A stretch of DNA of 64,000 nt from Selaginella tamariscina. Its lineage: Eukaryota; Streptophyta; Lycopodiopsida; Selaginellales; Selaginellaceae. Positions 1-12,199 of the stretch are shown piece by piece. The first letter of the stretch is position 1. Each line of letters begins with the position of its first letter. The notes beneath the pieces were generated by a model. The model ran no database searches, was not told where the DNA came from, and saw only the letters and a list, made by a program, of their open reading frames with translations. The stretch covers positions 496,001 through 560,000 of the forward strand of contig PUQB01000110.1 of NCBI GenBank assembly GCA_003024785.1. The letters are read 5' to 3'. A program made the translations under genes and the position numbers.

Positions 1-1075
1 CGTCTCACATAGAGTAACACAAACCATGGTCCATTGTGCCTTTGAGGTATCACAATAAGTGTTTGGCATGATTGGTGTGTGGCTTTGCACTAAACTGGCT
101 CAGTGCAATGGTCGTGTAACATATATCCGACTGTGTTGTGAGGGCCAGATACATCAAGCATCCAACCAAGTTATGATAGGGAATATTGTCATGCAGCTCA
201 AGCCCAACACCATTTGGAGTCAATGCCCCTACTTCATCAACGTTGAACTAGATGGCAATCAGCCATGCTGAAGTGTGGAGGAGCAACCGTACATATTGAC
301 CTTACTGGATTTTCAAGGTAGCAGTTGTAGGCCTGCGCTCAACTTGGATGCCCAAGGAGCGTACCTCACCAAGATCTTTCATTTGAAATGTGCTAGTGAG
401 TGTGCCTTCAAGGCCCAAATGGCTAATTTGTCTTCCCTAGTGATCAACAAGTCATCCACATACAAGGCCAGGATGAGCATAGCTTCTCCCTCACCCTTCA
501 CATAAACATTCGAGTTGGCAATAGCACAATGAAAACCTTGTTTGTGTAATGTTTCATTGAACTTTTGGTACCATACACACGACAAGTGTTTCAAGCCATA
601 CAAAGCCTTACGAAGCCTCCATACTTTGGAGCAATCTCTGTAACTAGGGAAACTAGCAGGGATTCACATAAAGATTTATTCCTTCAACTAGCCATGAAGG
701 TCTTCACATCCATTTAATGAACTTTCTAGTTCCTAGCATTTGCTTGTCATCTCAACCACAAGAGAAAATTTCTAATCAATTGATTCCTTTTACTTGCGTG
801 AAACCCTTAGTTACAAGCTGAGCCTTGTAGCAATTATGAGTCTTCTTGAATACCCACTTGAAGTCCACAAGTTTGTGACCATGTGGGGCATTGCAAACTT
901 AAAACTTGTGATTCTCAAGAAGAGAATCCATTTCATCTTGGATGGTTGCACACCAAAACTAGAATCCTCATATGTCCATAGAATATTCTCATCCATGAAC
1001 ATGCATAATTTAGCTTTGTCATTAAGCAGGGATGTGGCATCCTCCAAAACTTTTCAAGATGGCCTTAGCATGTGA
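1..1075 (-). pseudogene. copia reverse transcriptase fragments
   Basis: The minus frame at 379-603 reads YGLKHLSCVWYQKF and then YVDDLLIT (YVDD at about 451-462), the catalytic signature of copia reverse transcriptase. The frame at 811-1,047 carries the upstream part of the domain. Stops and frame changes separate the pieces. Bases 1-145 match the stretch of copia-B at 49,089-49,235, which lies just before RNase H there, so RNase H of this copy should lie outside the window. Non-functional as read. Confidence 0.8.
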
Positions 1076-1184
1076 GGGTCAAGCATGCCCCTATGATGCA
1101 TGGGTGGAACCGCTACAAATTCATCAAGTGCTAGTGCGTCAACTAGAGCATCTTCTTCTTCAACCCTAACATCATCTCTGCCAG

Positions 1185-2030
1185 GCTAAGCTCCCCCACT
1201 TATCATCACAGTCCTAAATCCAAGAGAAATGACAGACACAAGAAGGTCATTGTTAATTAATTACATAGGCTTTGGGTCACACGTAAAAATATTTTTAGCA
1301 AAGATGACACAAGTGCTAACAAGGGTGGCTTTGGTGATGGGATCCCAAAGCTTATACCCCTTCCAACTGTGTTCTCCATCATTAGCATATCCAACAAACA
1401 CAAATCCTTTGCTCTTTGGGAATATTGGGCACATGTCGCATAGCCAAATACACATAAATGAGAGACATTTAGTTTCTTCCCAAACCATGCTTACTTAGGA
1501 GTTTTTTCTTTGAGTGCCACAGTAATTAAGCAATTTTACACATGAAGTGTCATGGTAATTACCTCTTGCCAGAATTCTTTATCTAGCTTGGCACCAAATA
1601 ACAAGTTGCAAGTTGCATTAACAAAAGTTTAATTCTTCCATTTTGCAACTCCATTTTGCTATGGAGTACGCATAGTGACTTTGTGCTGGATCCCATGCAC
1701 ACGACAAAAGTTATGAAGGGCATTGTTGAAGTACTCCTTGCCTCCATCTGTCCTTGATGCCTTAATTTTTAGCTTGAGCTGGGTTTCAACTAAGGCCTTA
1801 TAGTGCTTAAAGGCTGCCCTATATAAAGAAGACACAAGTTTTGCAATTGAAATCATCAATAAGAGTCATGAAGTACTTTGCACCAAAGTGATTAGGTACA
1901 TGTATAGGGCCACACAAATCTTAGTGTATCAGTTCGCTTACCAACCCGACGTTTGGACAAGGCAAAATTTTGTTGATGTTGTTTGCCCAACATGCAAGAC
2001 TTGAAAAAACTCTGCATGACCTTTCTTTCA
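1185..2030 (-). pseudogene. copia integrase fragments
   Basis: At 1,659-1,859 the minus strand encodes TDGGKEYFNNALHNFCRVHG and an HKVTMRTP stretch. This corresponds to the copia integrase core (D-x-G-x-E-(Y/F) followed by FC..HGI.H). At 1,261-1,488 lies the C-terminal region with PKSKGFVFVGYA and KGYKLWDPIT, the typical integrase-to-RT linker. Frames are interrupted between them. The same segments occur in copia-B at 42,861-43,540 in opposite orientation. Confidence 0.78.
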
Positions 2031-3340
2031 AGGTTTAAGCTTGCCACCATGTCTTTTGCGATCATCTCCTACAATGCCTTATAATTTGCATGTCCAAAAT
2101 GACAATGCAAGTGGTGCATGTTCAACATTTGTCACTCACTTGACACCTTGTAAAGATTCTCTTGACACACCCATGTAACAACTTCTTTCCAATCATTTTA
2201 AAACTAGCTTTGTCTATGAAGAGCACTTCATCACCATTGAAGACAACAATTACATCACTGTCACACACTTTAGACTTTAAGTTTCGTCGCAAGCCAGGAA
2301 CATGCATCGCATTTGAGAACGTAATTTCACTTACATTCTTGAGGACAAAGCAAAAGCTACCACTGCCTTGAACTTCCAGGTGAGTGTTCATCCCCTAAGA
2401 CTACTCCTTTCGATCGTTTCATTAGTGTACACTGCTCAAACATGAAATTATTCATAGTCATGAGGTTGGTACATTCGGAGTCCACGATCCATGGTTGTCC
2501 ACTCTGTGCACCCTCTACATTGTGACACTCTTCTCAACCTCTTCGCATGGTTCCTCCTGCAACTCACTCATGTTTGTTGTGGCAGTGTTGCTGCAATCTT
2601 GAGCCCAGTCCCCATTCTCTCAGCACAACTTACATTGGTCATGGAGGATGTGCCCTGCATACCCTCTTCCCATGCTCTGACCGCATGCCGAGTTCAAGTG
2701 AGCAATGGCACGACCTCCACCTCCATGGTTCCCTCAACCATCTTGGCTTGCAAGGCCTTGTAGAACATTCCCGGTCCCTTCAACTAACCTCAAAAGTTGG
2801 TTCCTTCAACAAGCTTGACTTTTGAGCATCACGTTACACCCTCGTCCCTAGTGGCCACCTTGTCATCCATTCCTTTCTACCGGAGCCCTCACTAGCTCTC
2901 TTTTGGCATATATGGCGCGATGAACCTCATAAGTTTGAGCCTTCTTTACTCATAACATCACAGTGTTGATAAGCTTCGCCACAACTCCATCAAAGGTTAA
3001 TTTGCCCTCTCTCATCATCTCCTCTATACAACCATCCCACTCTCTTTGGCAATAACTTGTAGAGCTAAATCTTTTACATCAAGTTAGGCACTTTGTGCTC
3101 TTTTTCTTGTGTAACCAGGTCTAAAAAGAGCTTGCTCAACATCTGAGTGTGTGCTTGCATATCCCTACTGTCCTCGTACATGCATGCCACAAGCTAAGAG
3201 TGAATTTGCATCACTTCTATGTCAAAATGCTTGTTGTACTTATCGTCAAGCCATTTCTAGAGCTTCACAGCATCAATGGTGTTGGCCTTTAGCAAAATTC
3301 TATGGCTCAAGAAGGTACAAATATAACCAACAGTGTACAA
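2027..3340 (-). pseudogene. copia gag/protease/pre-integrase segment, duplicate 1
   Basis: The minus frame at 2,122-2,391 reads LEVQGSGSFCFVLKNVSEI, a protease-to-gag-pre-integrase segment, followed by the GKKLLHG region. Further upstream (2,490-3,340) are degraded gag and zinc-knuckle sequences. The whole interval recurs in direct orientation at 3,896-5,182, ending in both copies at a shared stretch that includes aagaaggtacaaatata. Stops are frequent. The duplication probably arose by template switching or unequal exchange inside the element. Confidence 0.7.
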
Positions 3341-3857
3341 AGAAAAGTCATCCTGCAATACATATACATATGTGTTACGTGTGTGTGCGCGTCCGTGCGT
3401 GTGTTACCCTTTGAAAGTTCACAACAGATTCATGTATAATGAAGCAATGTATGAGAGTCCATTTGTGAGGAGTTCCCCAACTGTTGACTTAGCTAATGTA
3501 CACAGTACATAGTTGCCAAGTAATTGGGTGGCAGAGGTGTGTCCAATCTGCTTCTGCAGTTTATTGGTACTTGGTGACTTGTCTTTTGTGAATCTGGGAG
3601 ACGACGGGCCTTACAAAGTGATATCCACACCTATTACAAAAACATTTTTAAAGTTGACACACACACACACGCACGCACACGCACATATACCTGGGATGCT
3701 ACAACTTCAAAAGACGAGAACGAGCGTTTGTCTGGGATTTAAGGAGTCCAATTCTCTCCGTATCGAACGTAAATATTTTCGACTCCATTCCAATAGAAAC
3801 GTCTTGAAACGAGTAAGAAAATTTGGTTGTGGGTACTATATCAGCGAACTGTTTGTG
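3341..3857. other. 517-bp non-copia sequence between the two copia-A duplicates
   Basis: This interval sits between two copies of aagaaggtacaaatataacc (3,311 onward and 3,859 onward) and has no counterpart in copia-B. It contains two CA/GT-rich microsatellites (about 3,375-3,405 and 3,660-3,690). A plus-strand frame opens through it, but codes nothing I recognise. It may be filler acquired when the duplication formed. Confidence 0.5.
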
Positions 3858-3895
3858 TCAAGAAGGTACAAATATAACCAACAGTGTACCAAGCC

Positions 3896-5240
3896 TTTCT
3901 TTCAAGGTTTAAGCTTGCCACCATGTCTTTTGCGATCATCTCCTACAATGCCTTATAATTTGCATGTCCAAAATGACAATGCAAGTGGTGCATGTTCAAC
4001 ATTTGTCACTCACTTGACACCTTGTAAAGATTCCCTTGACCACCCATGTAACAACTTCTTTCCAATCATCTTAAAACTAGCTTTGTCTATGAAGAGCACT
4101 TCATCACCATTGAAGACAACAATTACATCACTGTCACACACTTTAGACTTTAAGTTTTCGTGCAGAACATGCATCGCATTTGAGAACGTAATTTCACTTA
4201 CATTCTTGAGGACAAAGCAAAAGCTACCACTGCCTTGAACTTCCAGGTGAGTCATCCCTAAGACTACTCCTTTCGATTTCATTAGTGTACATTGCTCAAA
4301 CATGAAATTATTCATAGTCATGAGGTTGGTACATTCGGAGTCCACATCCATGGTTGTCCACTCTGTGCACCCTCTACATTGTGACACTCTTTCTTCAACC
4401 TCTTCGCATGGTTCCTCCTGCAACTCACTCATGTTTGTTGTGGTAGTGTTGCTGCAATCTCGAGCCAAGTCCCCAATCTCTCAACATAACTTACACTGGT
4501 CATGGAGGATGTGCCTTGCATATGCTCTGACCGTGTGCGAGTTCAAGCGAGCAATAGCACGACCTCCACCTCCATGGTTCCCTCAACTAGCTTGGCTTGT
4601 AGGGCCTTGTAGAACATTCCTGGTCCCTTCAACTAACATCAAAAGTTGGTTCCCTCAAACAAGCTTGACCTTCGAGCATCACGTTACACCCTCGTCCCTA
4701 GTGGCCACCTTGTCATCCATTCCTTTCTGCCAGAGCCCTCACTAGCTCTCTTTTGGCATATATGGCGCGATGAACCTCATAAGTTTGAGCATTCTTTACT
4801 CGTAGCATGCAGTGTTTATGAGCTTTGCCACAACTCCATCAAAGGTTAATTTGCCCTCTCTCATCATCTCCTCTATACAACCATCCCACTCTCTTGGCAA
4901 TGACTTGTAGAATTAAATCTTTTACATCAAGTTAGGCACTTTGTGCTCTTTTTCTTATGTAGCCAGGTCTAAAATAGCTTGCTCAACATCTGAGTGTGTG
5001 CTTGCATATCCCTAACCTTGTACATGCACGCCACAAGCTAGGAGTGAATTTGCATCACTTCTATGTCGGAATGCTTGTTGTACTTATCGTCAAGCCATTT
5101 ATGGAGCTTCACAGCATAAAAGGTGTTGGCCTTGAGCAAAATTCCATGGCTAAGAAGGTACAAATATAGCCAACAATGCACTGGTACCTGAGCTTCTAAT
5201 TTCTCACAATCTTTTGGCCTTGAGCCCGTTGTAAAGCCCA
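3896..5240 (-). pseudogene. copia gag/protease segment, duplicate 2
   Basis: The minus frame at 4,010-4,468 holds the protease region with VDSECTNLMT, where the family has a D-S-G-C type active-site motif. The glycine position reads E, so the protease would be inactive. It continues into LEVQGSGSFCFVLKNVSE. The frame at 5,038-5,241 carries gag (KLHKWLDDKYNKHSDIEVMQ), matching the UBN2/copia gag pattern. This is the copy nearest the primer-binding site and so the original 5' end. Confidence 0.72.
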
Positions 5241-5385
5241 ATCACTACCATCAAGAACCCATAGACACCTTCATACTTCATTTGTGTTGCTACTTTCTTC
5301 CATAATCCCATGAAGGGAAATGAACGAATATCCATTTTAGGAGCAATGTTGCTCTCTACCATCCTATACAGCTGCTACATTAACG

Positions 5386-5396
5386 GCTCTATACCA
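5386..5396 (-). other. Primer-binding-like site of copia-A
   Basis: The minus strand reads TGGTATAGAGC, close to the TGGTATCAGAGC primer-binding site (initiator tRNA-Met) common in plant copia elements. It lies just upstream of gag. The identical string occurs at 40,744-40,754 in copia-B. It helps place the 5' LTR end just OMT-proximal to it. Confidence 0.5.
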
Positions 5397-5649
5397 CTAA
5401 CCTAGAATGATAATCTCAGCTCATTTAGGTTAACCTAACTTAGTGTGTGCCACGCTATTTTTAAGTGCATGAGTTTTAAATTATATATATATTCGTACAT
5501 ATATAAGTAAGCAAGAGTAACTGTTTTGACACATTGATCCATCTCACTGCATGTGTCAACAATATCTGTAGCAACTTGTTTCTTATATATTCTATAAAAG
5601 TAACAGGACATATTAACTAGCACATTGGTAATAGAAACGTGAGAGCACT

Positions 5650-6785
5650 TCACTTTCCTTGTTGTTTGTGAAATTCCATAACAGCTAGTCCCTTACATAC
5701 AGTGGCTATTTCCACTGCTTTGAAACCAGCATATTGTCCGAGAGTTTTGTACTCTTCCAACGTTCTCTCCTTTCCATCCAGGTCCACCATCATCAATATA
5801 TCAAGGATGAAGAAATTACTATGATGAACATCTGAGGCCTCTATAACTATGACCTTGCCTTCCTCAGGGAGGGACTTGAAACAATTTTTTCAGTATGTTC
5901 ACACACTTTTCATCATCCCAGTTGTGAAGGATCCACTAGAAATAGAAATGCACCAAGTTAGAAATAAATGATATCAATTAGTTGTTGTGCATTTACCTTT
6001 AATACGATTGTATCTCCTTGAGGAATACTCTCAAACATATCACCGCCAACGTGCTCCACTCCTTAAAGAGCATAAAAATTAAAATTCCTGGAAAAGACGA
6101 CTGATCAACTTTAATACCTGGAAATTGAAAAGCTCCGGCAATAACGTGAGGCTGATCAAAATTAATTCCTCTAATGTGTGGATGACGAGAGGTGATTGCA
6201 CCAAGCAAGGTCCCTTGACCACCACCCACGTCAATTAAGGTGTGGATGTCTGAAAACTTCTTCACATAACGTTCCAGAAACACACTAGTGAACGATCTGG
6301 AATGACTGCCATGCTAAGGTTGAAGCTGGTGGCAAAGTCTGGCTCTTGAGCAGCTATTTCGTACTGTGCCTTGCCCCATGAGCCTTGCCGAAGGGTTGAC
6401 CACCTTCAAGTATTGCTTCAGGGAGATGTTCAAATGGCCTGAGAAAGATTTTAGTTTGCAACTCACGGCCAATGCATGAGTCAATGACGCTTTTGATGCC
6501 GTAGAGAAGAACTTCCCACCTCTGTCAAGCCATATTTTCGCTCCCCTTGCAGCGTCTTCTCCTCAGCGACGATGCCGTAACTTGCCAGAAGTCGCAATGC
6601 TCTTTCGAGAAAGGTAGCATTTGCAGAGGATTTGGCACCAGGTGTGCAGAAATGATCTCAACAGCAGAAAGTGGAGAATGGGATATTACATCCATGACTC
6701 CTAGCTTCACAACGGCATTGAGAGTCAGGGGGATGACAGCAGAATGGAGTAGCTCTTCGGCCCGAAGGTAAGCAGAGTCAGACAT
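5650..6785 (-). pseudogene. OMT-1, class II O-methyltransferase (COMT-type), frameshifted
   Basis: Three exons on the minus strand: 6,785-6,118, 6,061-5,997 and 5,935-5,650, with GT-AG introns at the same places as all other copies. The family transfers methyl from S-adenosylmethionine to phenolic hydroxyls in the cytosol; the substrate cannot be told. Visible are the N-terminal dimerisation helix (LRAEELLHSAVIPLTLNAVV), the SAM-binding LIDVGGGQGTLLGA and, in exon 3, the VIVIEASDVHHSNF strand. Lesions include single-base losses near 6,310 and 6,374 and an extra A in the exon 3 A-run near 5,886. It ends HKQQGK, like OMT-5, its inverted counterpart. Subtype I (LERALRLLA). Confidence 0.85.
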
Positions 6786-7989
6786 GTCCACCAGTGTATC
6801 TCGCTAAAACTTAGAAAGACAAGTTGCAAATAACTCAGTGTAACAACTCATGATATATACACGCAATGACTTTGACTAACCAGTTGATCGTAGCCACGTC
6901 GAATCAGATCAATACGGACGCCATCTCTTTGATAAGTCAAATAAGTAATCCGGAATTGTAAGTCAAATAATAATGACAAGGCTATATAATTTTCAAATGA
7001 GTTACACGCACGATGTCTTGACTTTTTGAGATTTAAAATCATAATAATATTCATTATAAATATTCCATTGTATTACTGAAACCCAAATTAGCCCTTATTT
7101 GAACTTTGATTGCAACAACTGTTCAGCGGTCTTTACGAAATTTATGGTGTTAATTAGTTAAGTTTATAAGGGATAAGAAATGTACAAGAATATTTCAATT
7201 TTAAGAATATGTTAATGGCATCAAAAGCAGGTTTTAGAAATTTAAGTAATACTGATTTAACAATAATATATATTTTGATTTCGGTTTGAATTATCTGAAT
7301 ATTTATTGTTGGATAATCCAATATTCGTTCACCTTATGAACTATTCTAATAGTATATTTATGTTGATATATGTAATTTATTTAAATACATATTTTAGAAT
7401 TGAGAAGAACGGGCTGATCGTGATTGACCTTCGTATGATATAGAGCACCCATAGATTTAACTAGTGGGTACTCATTTGATGCGCAGGCCACTGTTGTTGC
7501 ATTAGCTGATTGGATAGGGGCCGGTCACTCGTGTGAATGGTTCAGCTCCAAAGTGTGTTGGTATGTCTATTTGGAGTGATGTTGCTACGGGTTCTATTTA
7601 TTGGAAACACTGTTCAATATATAAATATATTTATGATCTAAGTATAATACATGAATTAGATGGATGGAGAAACGATTTTATTTCTTTGGAAAATGTATGT
7701 AAATTTAACATTTCTTGCTCTAAAGGTATAGTTTATTATGACTAAATAAAACTATAAAGGTATGACTATCAATTTTATTAATGGTGAATATTAATCATCA
7801 AAATAAATTATATTTTCACTCTGTAAATACCACGGGGTTCTCAACTATGTTAGATGTTAATTATGTGATACATCGTGGGTATATTATACCTGGGGTTTCA
7901 CGTGTTACACAAACATATAGATGTATATGTTGTGTGTGTGAGCGATAAATGATTCATTTTGCCTTACTTCCAAACCACACATACTCACG
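6786..7989. repeat. Upstream and spacer block of OMT-1
   Basis: This interval is AT-rich, with no supported gene. It matches 38,127-39,317 (upstream of OMT-5) in reverse complement and, more loosely, 12,200-13,098 (upstream of OMT-2). It joins the promoter side of OMT-1 to the downstream block of OMT-2, so it is the junction of a tandem OMT repeat. A plus-strand frame at 7,533-7,745 is also present in the inverted copy, but is not recognisable as a protein family. Confidence 0.65.
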
Positions 7990-8227
7990 AAATGTAGTAC
8001 CTCTAATCCATGCTTTGCATTATAATTGGTCCTTATTACACTTACAAGTATAACATGCCTCCTATCTGCTTACACCTAGTAACACCCTTCCACCCTCTAA
8101 GATATGCATATTGTAAGCACCCTTCCACATACTGTAAGTACCTAAGTACATGAATGTGCATACGTACGTATATATATGTGCATATATATATATAATATAT
8201 ATCTTTGTACAACTTGAGTTAATCCTC

Positions 8228-8512
8228 ATCACGCTTATCAGTAGTAAGTATAGCAGGCTCTTGGCTTCTAAACAACCTTTTCTGGTCCTTAACGCCCTTA
8301 ATCTTCCCAACACCCCTTGTCCTTTCATCAAACGTAATCCTGCTAATTGTAATGGCCCCTTTACGTTTCTTCATTGAGACACAGTCGCTCTTTTTTCCAA
8401 ATGTGGGTATTGTCTCAAAAAGGGTGCACCTGTCCGTTGCCTTTCTTAACTCGACCTTGCCGTATTTTGTGTTCCCAGTCTTTCCATGTTAACTGCTTGA
8501 TTTCCAACCTGA
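8228..8512 (-). pseudogene. Gene X last-exon copy (OMT-2 unit)
   Basis: The minus strand resembles the last exon seen at 26,126-26,417 and 37,551-37,857. It has the KRKGAITISR-like basic stretch and the lysine/arginine-rich end, preceded by a caggttggaaatcaag acceptor-side sequence. The frame is broken. Product unknown; see the entry at 26,126-28,294. Confidence 0.4.
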
Positions 8513-9032
8513 AACCATATACATATGCATGTAAATATATTGTGTGGGTAAACATATAATTATGTACTTGCAATGTATGTTTCAAGTATTTAAAGTACAC
8601 ACGTATGAATTCACATATGCAATAACCGTATGGCCGCGTATATATAATGGAAATACAAACATATACATATCTGCCCAAAGCTAATTATATATTTCTATTG
8701 TATATAACGATATGTATGCATAAGTATAAAAACTTGCTCAAGTTCTCACCGAGTGCATGTACATAAATAATAAGCATATCATGTAACTATGCATATCTCT
8801 ACATGTATCTACATAGCAATATAAGGATGACGTCTTCTACACACACACACACATATATATATTTAAGTACAAAACATAAAAACACTTCTATGCCAAACAT
8901 ATATACAATATACAAAACAATACATACATATAACATGATAAACGATTAATTGACAATGTGTGTGTACAGACAATATACATTTGCGATACACGTATCAAAA
9001 GCATATTGTATCAATACATTCTATACACACAC

Positions 9033-9176
9033 CTTGACTTTGGATACTCAAGCAGAAGAATTCTTATAAAGGATCTGCTCACTAAGAATGAATTAAGCTT
9101 TTGATAATCGTGATTAGTGGCCAGGCGCTTGACAGAATATGTTCCGAACAATTTTGAAAAGAATATACCGTTTCTG
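9033..9176 (-). pseudogene. Gene X exon copy (144 bp)
   Basis: On the minus strand a 144-bp open exon is bounded by a tcag acceptor and a caag|gtgtgt donor. It reads NGIFFSKLFGTYSVKRLA, then KLNSFLVSRSFIRILLLEYP. The exon length is a multiple of three. The same exon is at 28,158-28,294 (shortened) and about 35,580-35,720 (reverse complement, with a deletion). I do not recognise the family. The conserved splice context is the main reason to call it coding. Confidence 0.4.
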
Positions 9177-9816
9177 CTGACTAAACTTAATAAATACACT
9201 GACTAATGTTTTAATTTGATTTTTAAGCTAAACCTGATCTGAAAAATACAATATAACAACAAAGAAGTTTTAGTAAAGAACTAAGTTTATCTTTTTTAAG
9301 CTATTACATATTATATATTTAACAATAGAATTTATGGTATTCTTATACGTGTATATATACACATATAATAAGTACATTATATATTATTATGATTATGGGG
9401 TCGCATTAAGGATAATTAGCCTGTCCAATCATGAAAACACATATAAGAGTACAACATATTGGACAATCATTTTTTGTAGTTTTCTTATAATTTAAACTTT
9501 GTATATATTGCTGTCTGAACTATAAGACCGTATCAAATGTAGCTGTTAGATGACGTCATTCTTTAAATCAAGTAGCCATGTCCCGTTGGTAACCAACCAT
9601 ATACATTTATCCAATTTATTTTATATGATTAATGTCACGTGGTAACTCAATAAATAATATATATATATAATATATATATAGAAAATATTTAAAGTTTAAG
9701 AAATAATTAAGAATTTAATGAAACCACGGGTATCTTCCAAGGTATCAAAATAGAAAGAGAGATATAAATACTCCGTTCGTCATATGGATACCATTAAAAT
9801 GCGTCATGACATCCGA

Positions 9817-9841
9817 GCCGTTGGATTCGTCATCCAACGGC
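9817..9841. repeat. Conserved short hairpin
   Basis: GCCGTTGGAT and ATCCAACGGC are separated by five bases. The same hairpin, with one or two changes, occurs in the OMT-3 unit near 28,937-28,961 and in inverted orientation near 34,860-34,885. A TATAAATACTCCG-like string lies 40-60 bp away in each copy, so it may belong to an old promoter or transposon end. Confidence 0.5.
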
Positions 9842-10838
9842 CTTGCAAATTGGGGATATTAAATTGGATATATCGTGTGAGGCCAAGTCAAGGATCCACC
9901 AATATCATCCTATTGAGCGCTCGAGGTTCGTAATAAGAATTATGTGGAGAAATAAGTATTTTTTTTCTTAAATTCGAGCAACTCATTTATTTTATTTATA
10001 CGAGGGATTTTTTGAGGTAATTTAAATTTTTTTAAATTAATTAGGGGCGATGAAGGAGAGTTAACGTGATATTTTGTTTCTGCACTGCTGTATAGACCAA
10101 GTTTCCCTTGCTACGGTTGAATCTGATTGTGTATACACTATATACACGTATAATACAGTGTATATACGGTATAATACAATATATACCAGTACAGATAGTC
10201 TTCGTGTTGCAGTCACAGCTTTGCAACAAATTTCGAAGGGGCTCGATGCAAATTTTGAAACACTGATAAACATGACATCCATAGTAACTATTAATTTTTA
10301 CTACGGATATTAATTTACATTCATGCTTGAGATACATTTAAATAATGAAATAATTAGTGAAATTCATATGTAAGATAAATCAAGAACGTGAGATGCAGAC
10401 TTAGAAACACTTGGACTCTATATATTAAACATACAGGAAAAAAAATTAGAAATATATCTTGGTTGAGAGATACACTCTTCCCTTTCAAGTGTATGTTCCT
10501 TTGGTAGTCTCAAAAAATTTAGGTTCCTGTGTGATTCAGACAGCTTTGCAAATGCTTGTTCGATCGTGTAATTCAAGCAGTAAGAGTGGCCATTACACTA
10601 TCATAATTTCATAAATATTATGAATAAGCAAATAGTAATCGATACCATTATTGTTTAAATGATTCTATTATTTTATGATATACATACAATTTTTAAGTGC
10701 TGAGTTTAAAATTATATATATATTCATAGATATTTAAATAAGCAAGAGTAACTGTTTTGACACATTGATCCATATGTAACAGGTCTTTATTTACAACCCA
10801 CATCATGTACCAAAAACGTGAGCATGTACTTCATGTAT

Positions 10839-11065
10839 GTTGTAATTAAAATAGGAATGTTTATAGTCCATTTTTAAAAATAATTAATAATTTTAATTAT
10901 TTAATTAATATTTTTTAATTTAAAAATAATTTTAAAATAATATATATTTAAATAAAAATATTCTTTAAAATGTATGTTAAAATATTAATAATTAATATAT
11001 AAGTATTAATTAATTTTTTTTTATATATTTTCAATTTCATGTATCATTCCCATTTGAGTGACAAC
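10839..11065. mobile_element. MITE, 227 bp, GTTGT-ended
   Basis: The left end reads GTTGTAATTAAAATAGGAATG, and the right end is its imperfect reverse complement (CATTCCCATTTGAGTGACAAC). The interior is AT-only-like. It lies in the 3' flank of OMT-2, immediately after the stop codon region, and explains why OMT-2, -3 and -4 end FHK while OMT-1, -5 and -6 end with extra QQ-K residues. Related copies are at 29,910-30,100, 33,734-33,920 and 62,945-63,050. The same ends bound the 12.8-kb segment at 13,109-25,909. Confidence 0.65.
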
Positions 11066-11084
11066 TTTCATAATCACTTTCTTA

Positions 11085-12199
11085 TTATTTATGAAATTCC
11101 ATAACAGCTAGTCCATTACATACAGTGGCTATTTCCACTGCTTTGAAACCAGCATATTGTCCGAGAGTTTTGTACTCTCAACGTTCTCTCCTTTCCATCC
11201 AGGTCCACCATCATCAATATATCAAGGATGAGGAAATTACTATGATGAACATCTGAGGCCTCTATAACTATGACCTTGCCTTCTTCAGGGAGGGACTTGA
11301 AACAATTTTTCAGTATGTGCACACACTTTTCATCATCCCAATTGTGAAGGATCCACTAGAAATAGAAATGCACCAAGTTAGAAATAAATGATATCAACTA
11401 GTTGTTGTGCATTTACCTTTAATATGATTGTATCTCCTTGGGGATACTCTCAAACATATCACCGCCAACGTGCTCCACTCCTTAAAGAGCATAAAAATTA
11501 AAATTCCTGGAAAAGATTATTGATCAACTTTAATACCTGGAAATTGAAAAGCTCCGGCAATAACGTGAGGCTGATCAAAATTAATTCCTCTAATGTGTGG
11601 ATGACGAGAGGTGATTGCACCAAGCAAGGTCCCTTGACCACCACCCACGTCAATTAAGGTGTGGATGTCTGAAAACTTCTTCACGTAACGTTCCAGAAAC
11701 ACACTAGTGAACGATCTGGAATGACTGGCCATGCTAAGGTTGAAGTTGGTGGCAAAGTCTGGCTCTTGAGCAGCTAATTCGTACTGTGCCTTGCCCCCAT
11801 GAGCCTTGCCGAAGGGCTGACCACCTTCAAGTATTGCTTCAGGGAGATGTTCAAATGGCCTGAGAAAGATTTGATAGTTGCAAATCACGGCCAATGCATG
11901 AGTCAATGACGCTTTTGATGCCGTAGAGAAGAACTTCCCCACCTCTGTCAAGCCATATTTTCGCTCCCCTGTAGCGTCTTCTCCTCAGTGACGATGCCGT
12001 AACTTGCCAGAAGTCGCAATGCTCTTTCGAGAAAGGTAGCATTTGCAGAGGATTTGGCACCAGGTGTTGCAGAAATGATCTCAACAGCCGAAAGTGGAGA
12101 ATGGGATATTACATCCATGACTCCTAGCTTCATTGAGAGTCAGGGGGATGACAGCGGAATGGAGTAGCTCTTCGGCCCGAAGGTAAGCAGAGTCAACAT
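11085..12199 (-). pseudogene. OMT-2, class II O-methyltransferase (COMT-type), frameshifted
   Basis: Minus-strand exons are 12,199-11,537, 11,480-11,417 and 11,355-11,085, with conserved GT-AG introns. Exon 3 is open and keeps the D-D-E-K-C stretch after the catalytic-histidine motif (WILHNWDDE in this family). Exon 1 keeps LIDVGGGQGTLLGA and FLERALRLLA. Breaks against OMT-4 are a lost C two codons after the ATG, an 8-base deletion near 12,131 (NAIVKL region) and a lost base near 11,970. Subtype I, sharing THALAVICNYQIF with OMT-5. SAM-dependent phenolic O-methylation is the family role; substrate unknown. Confidence 0.85.

Larger units (their letters stand above)
1..5400 (-). mobile_element. 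Ty1/copia retrotransposon remnant (copia-A)
   Basis: Read on the minus strand from 5,400 down to 1, the pieces follow copia order: primer-binding-like site, gag, protease, gag-pre-integrase, integrase, reverse transcriptase. The frame breaks repeatedly, so no full polyprotein is encoded. The 3' part runs off the window edge. A close inverted copy (copia-B) lies at 40,744-49,470, and the two share the flank next to an OMT gene, so the element was duplicated with the OMT units. A 1.3-kb internal direct duplication (2,027-3,340 and 3,896-5,182) is specific to this copy. It is certainly copia-class; the lineage within copia is not assigned. Confidence 0.88.
7990..11084. repeat. Downstream block of OMT-2 (shared OMT repeat unit)
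   Basis: The block matches 25,910-30,120 in direct orientation and 33,714-38,126 in reverse complement, with long indels. It carries decayed exons of an unrecognised gene (gene X), microsatellites, a conserved hairpin (9,817-9,841) and a 227-bp MITE. About 1.3 kb present in the OMT-3 unit (around 26,640-28,000) is missing or replaced here. Its 3' end abuts OMT-2. Confidence 0.7.

Noticed and set aside
8150..8377. Short plus-strand frame with YVYICAYIYIIYIF
   Set aside because: Translation of TA-rich microsatellite joined to the antisense of a gene X exon.
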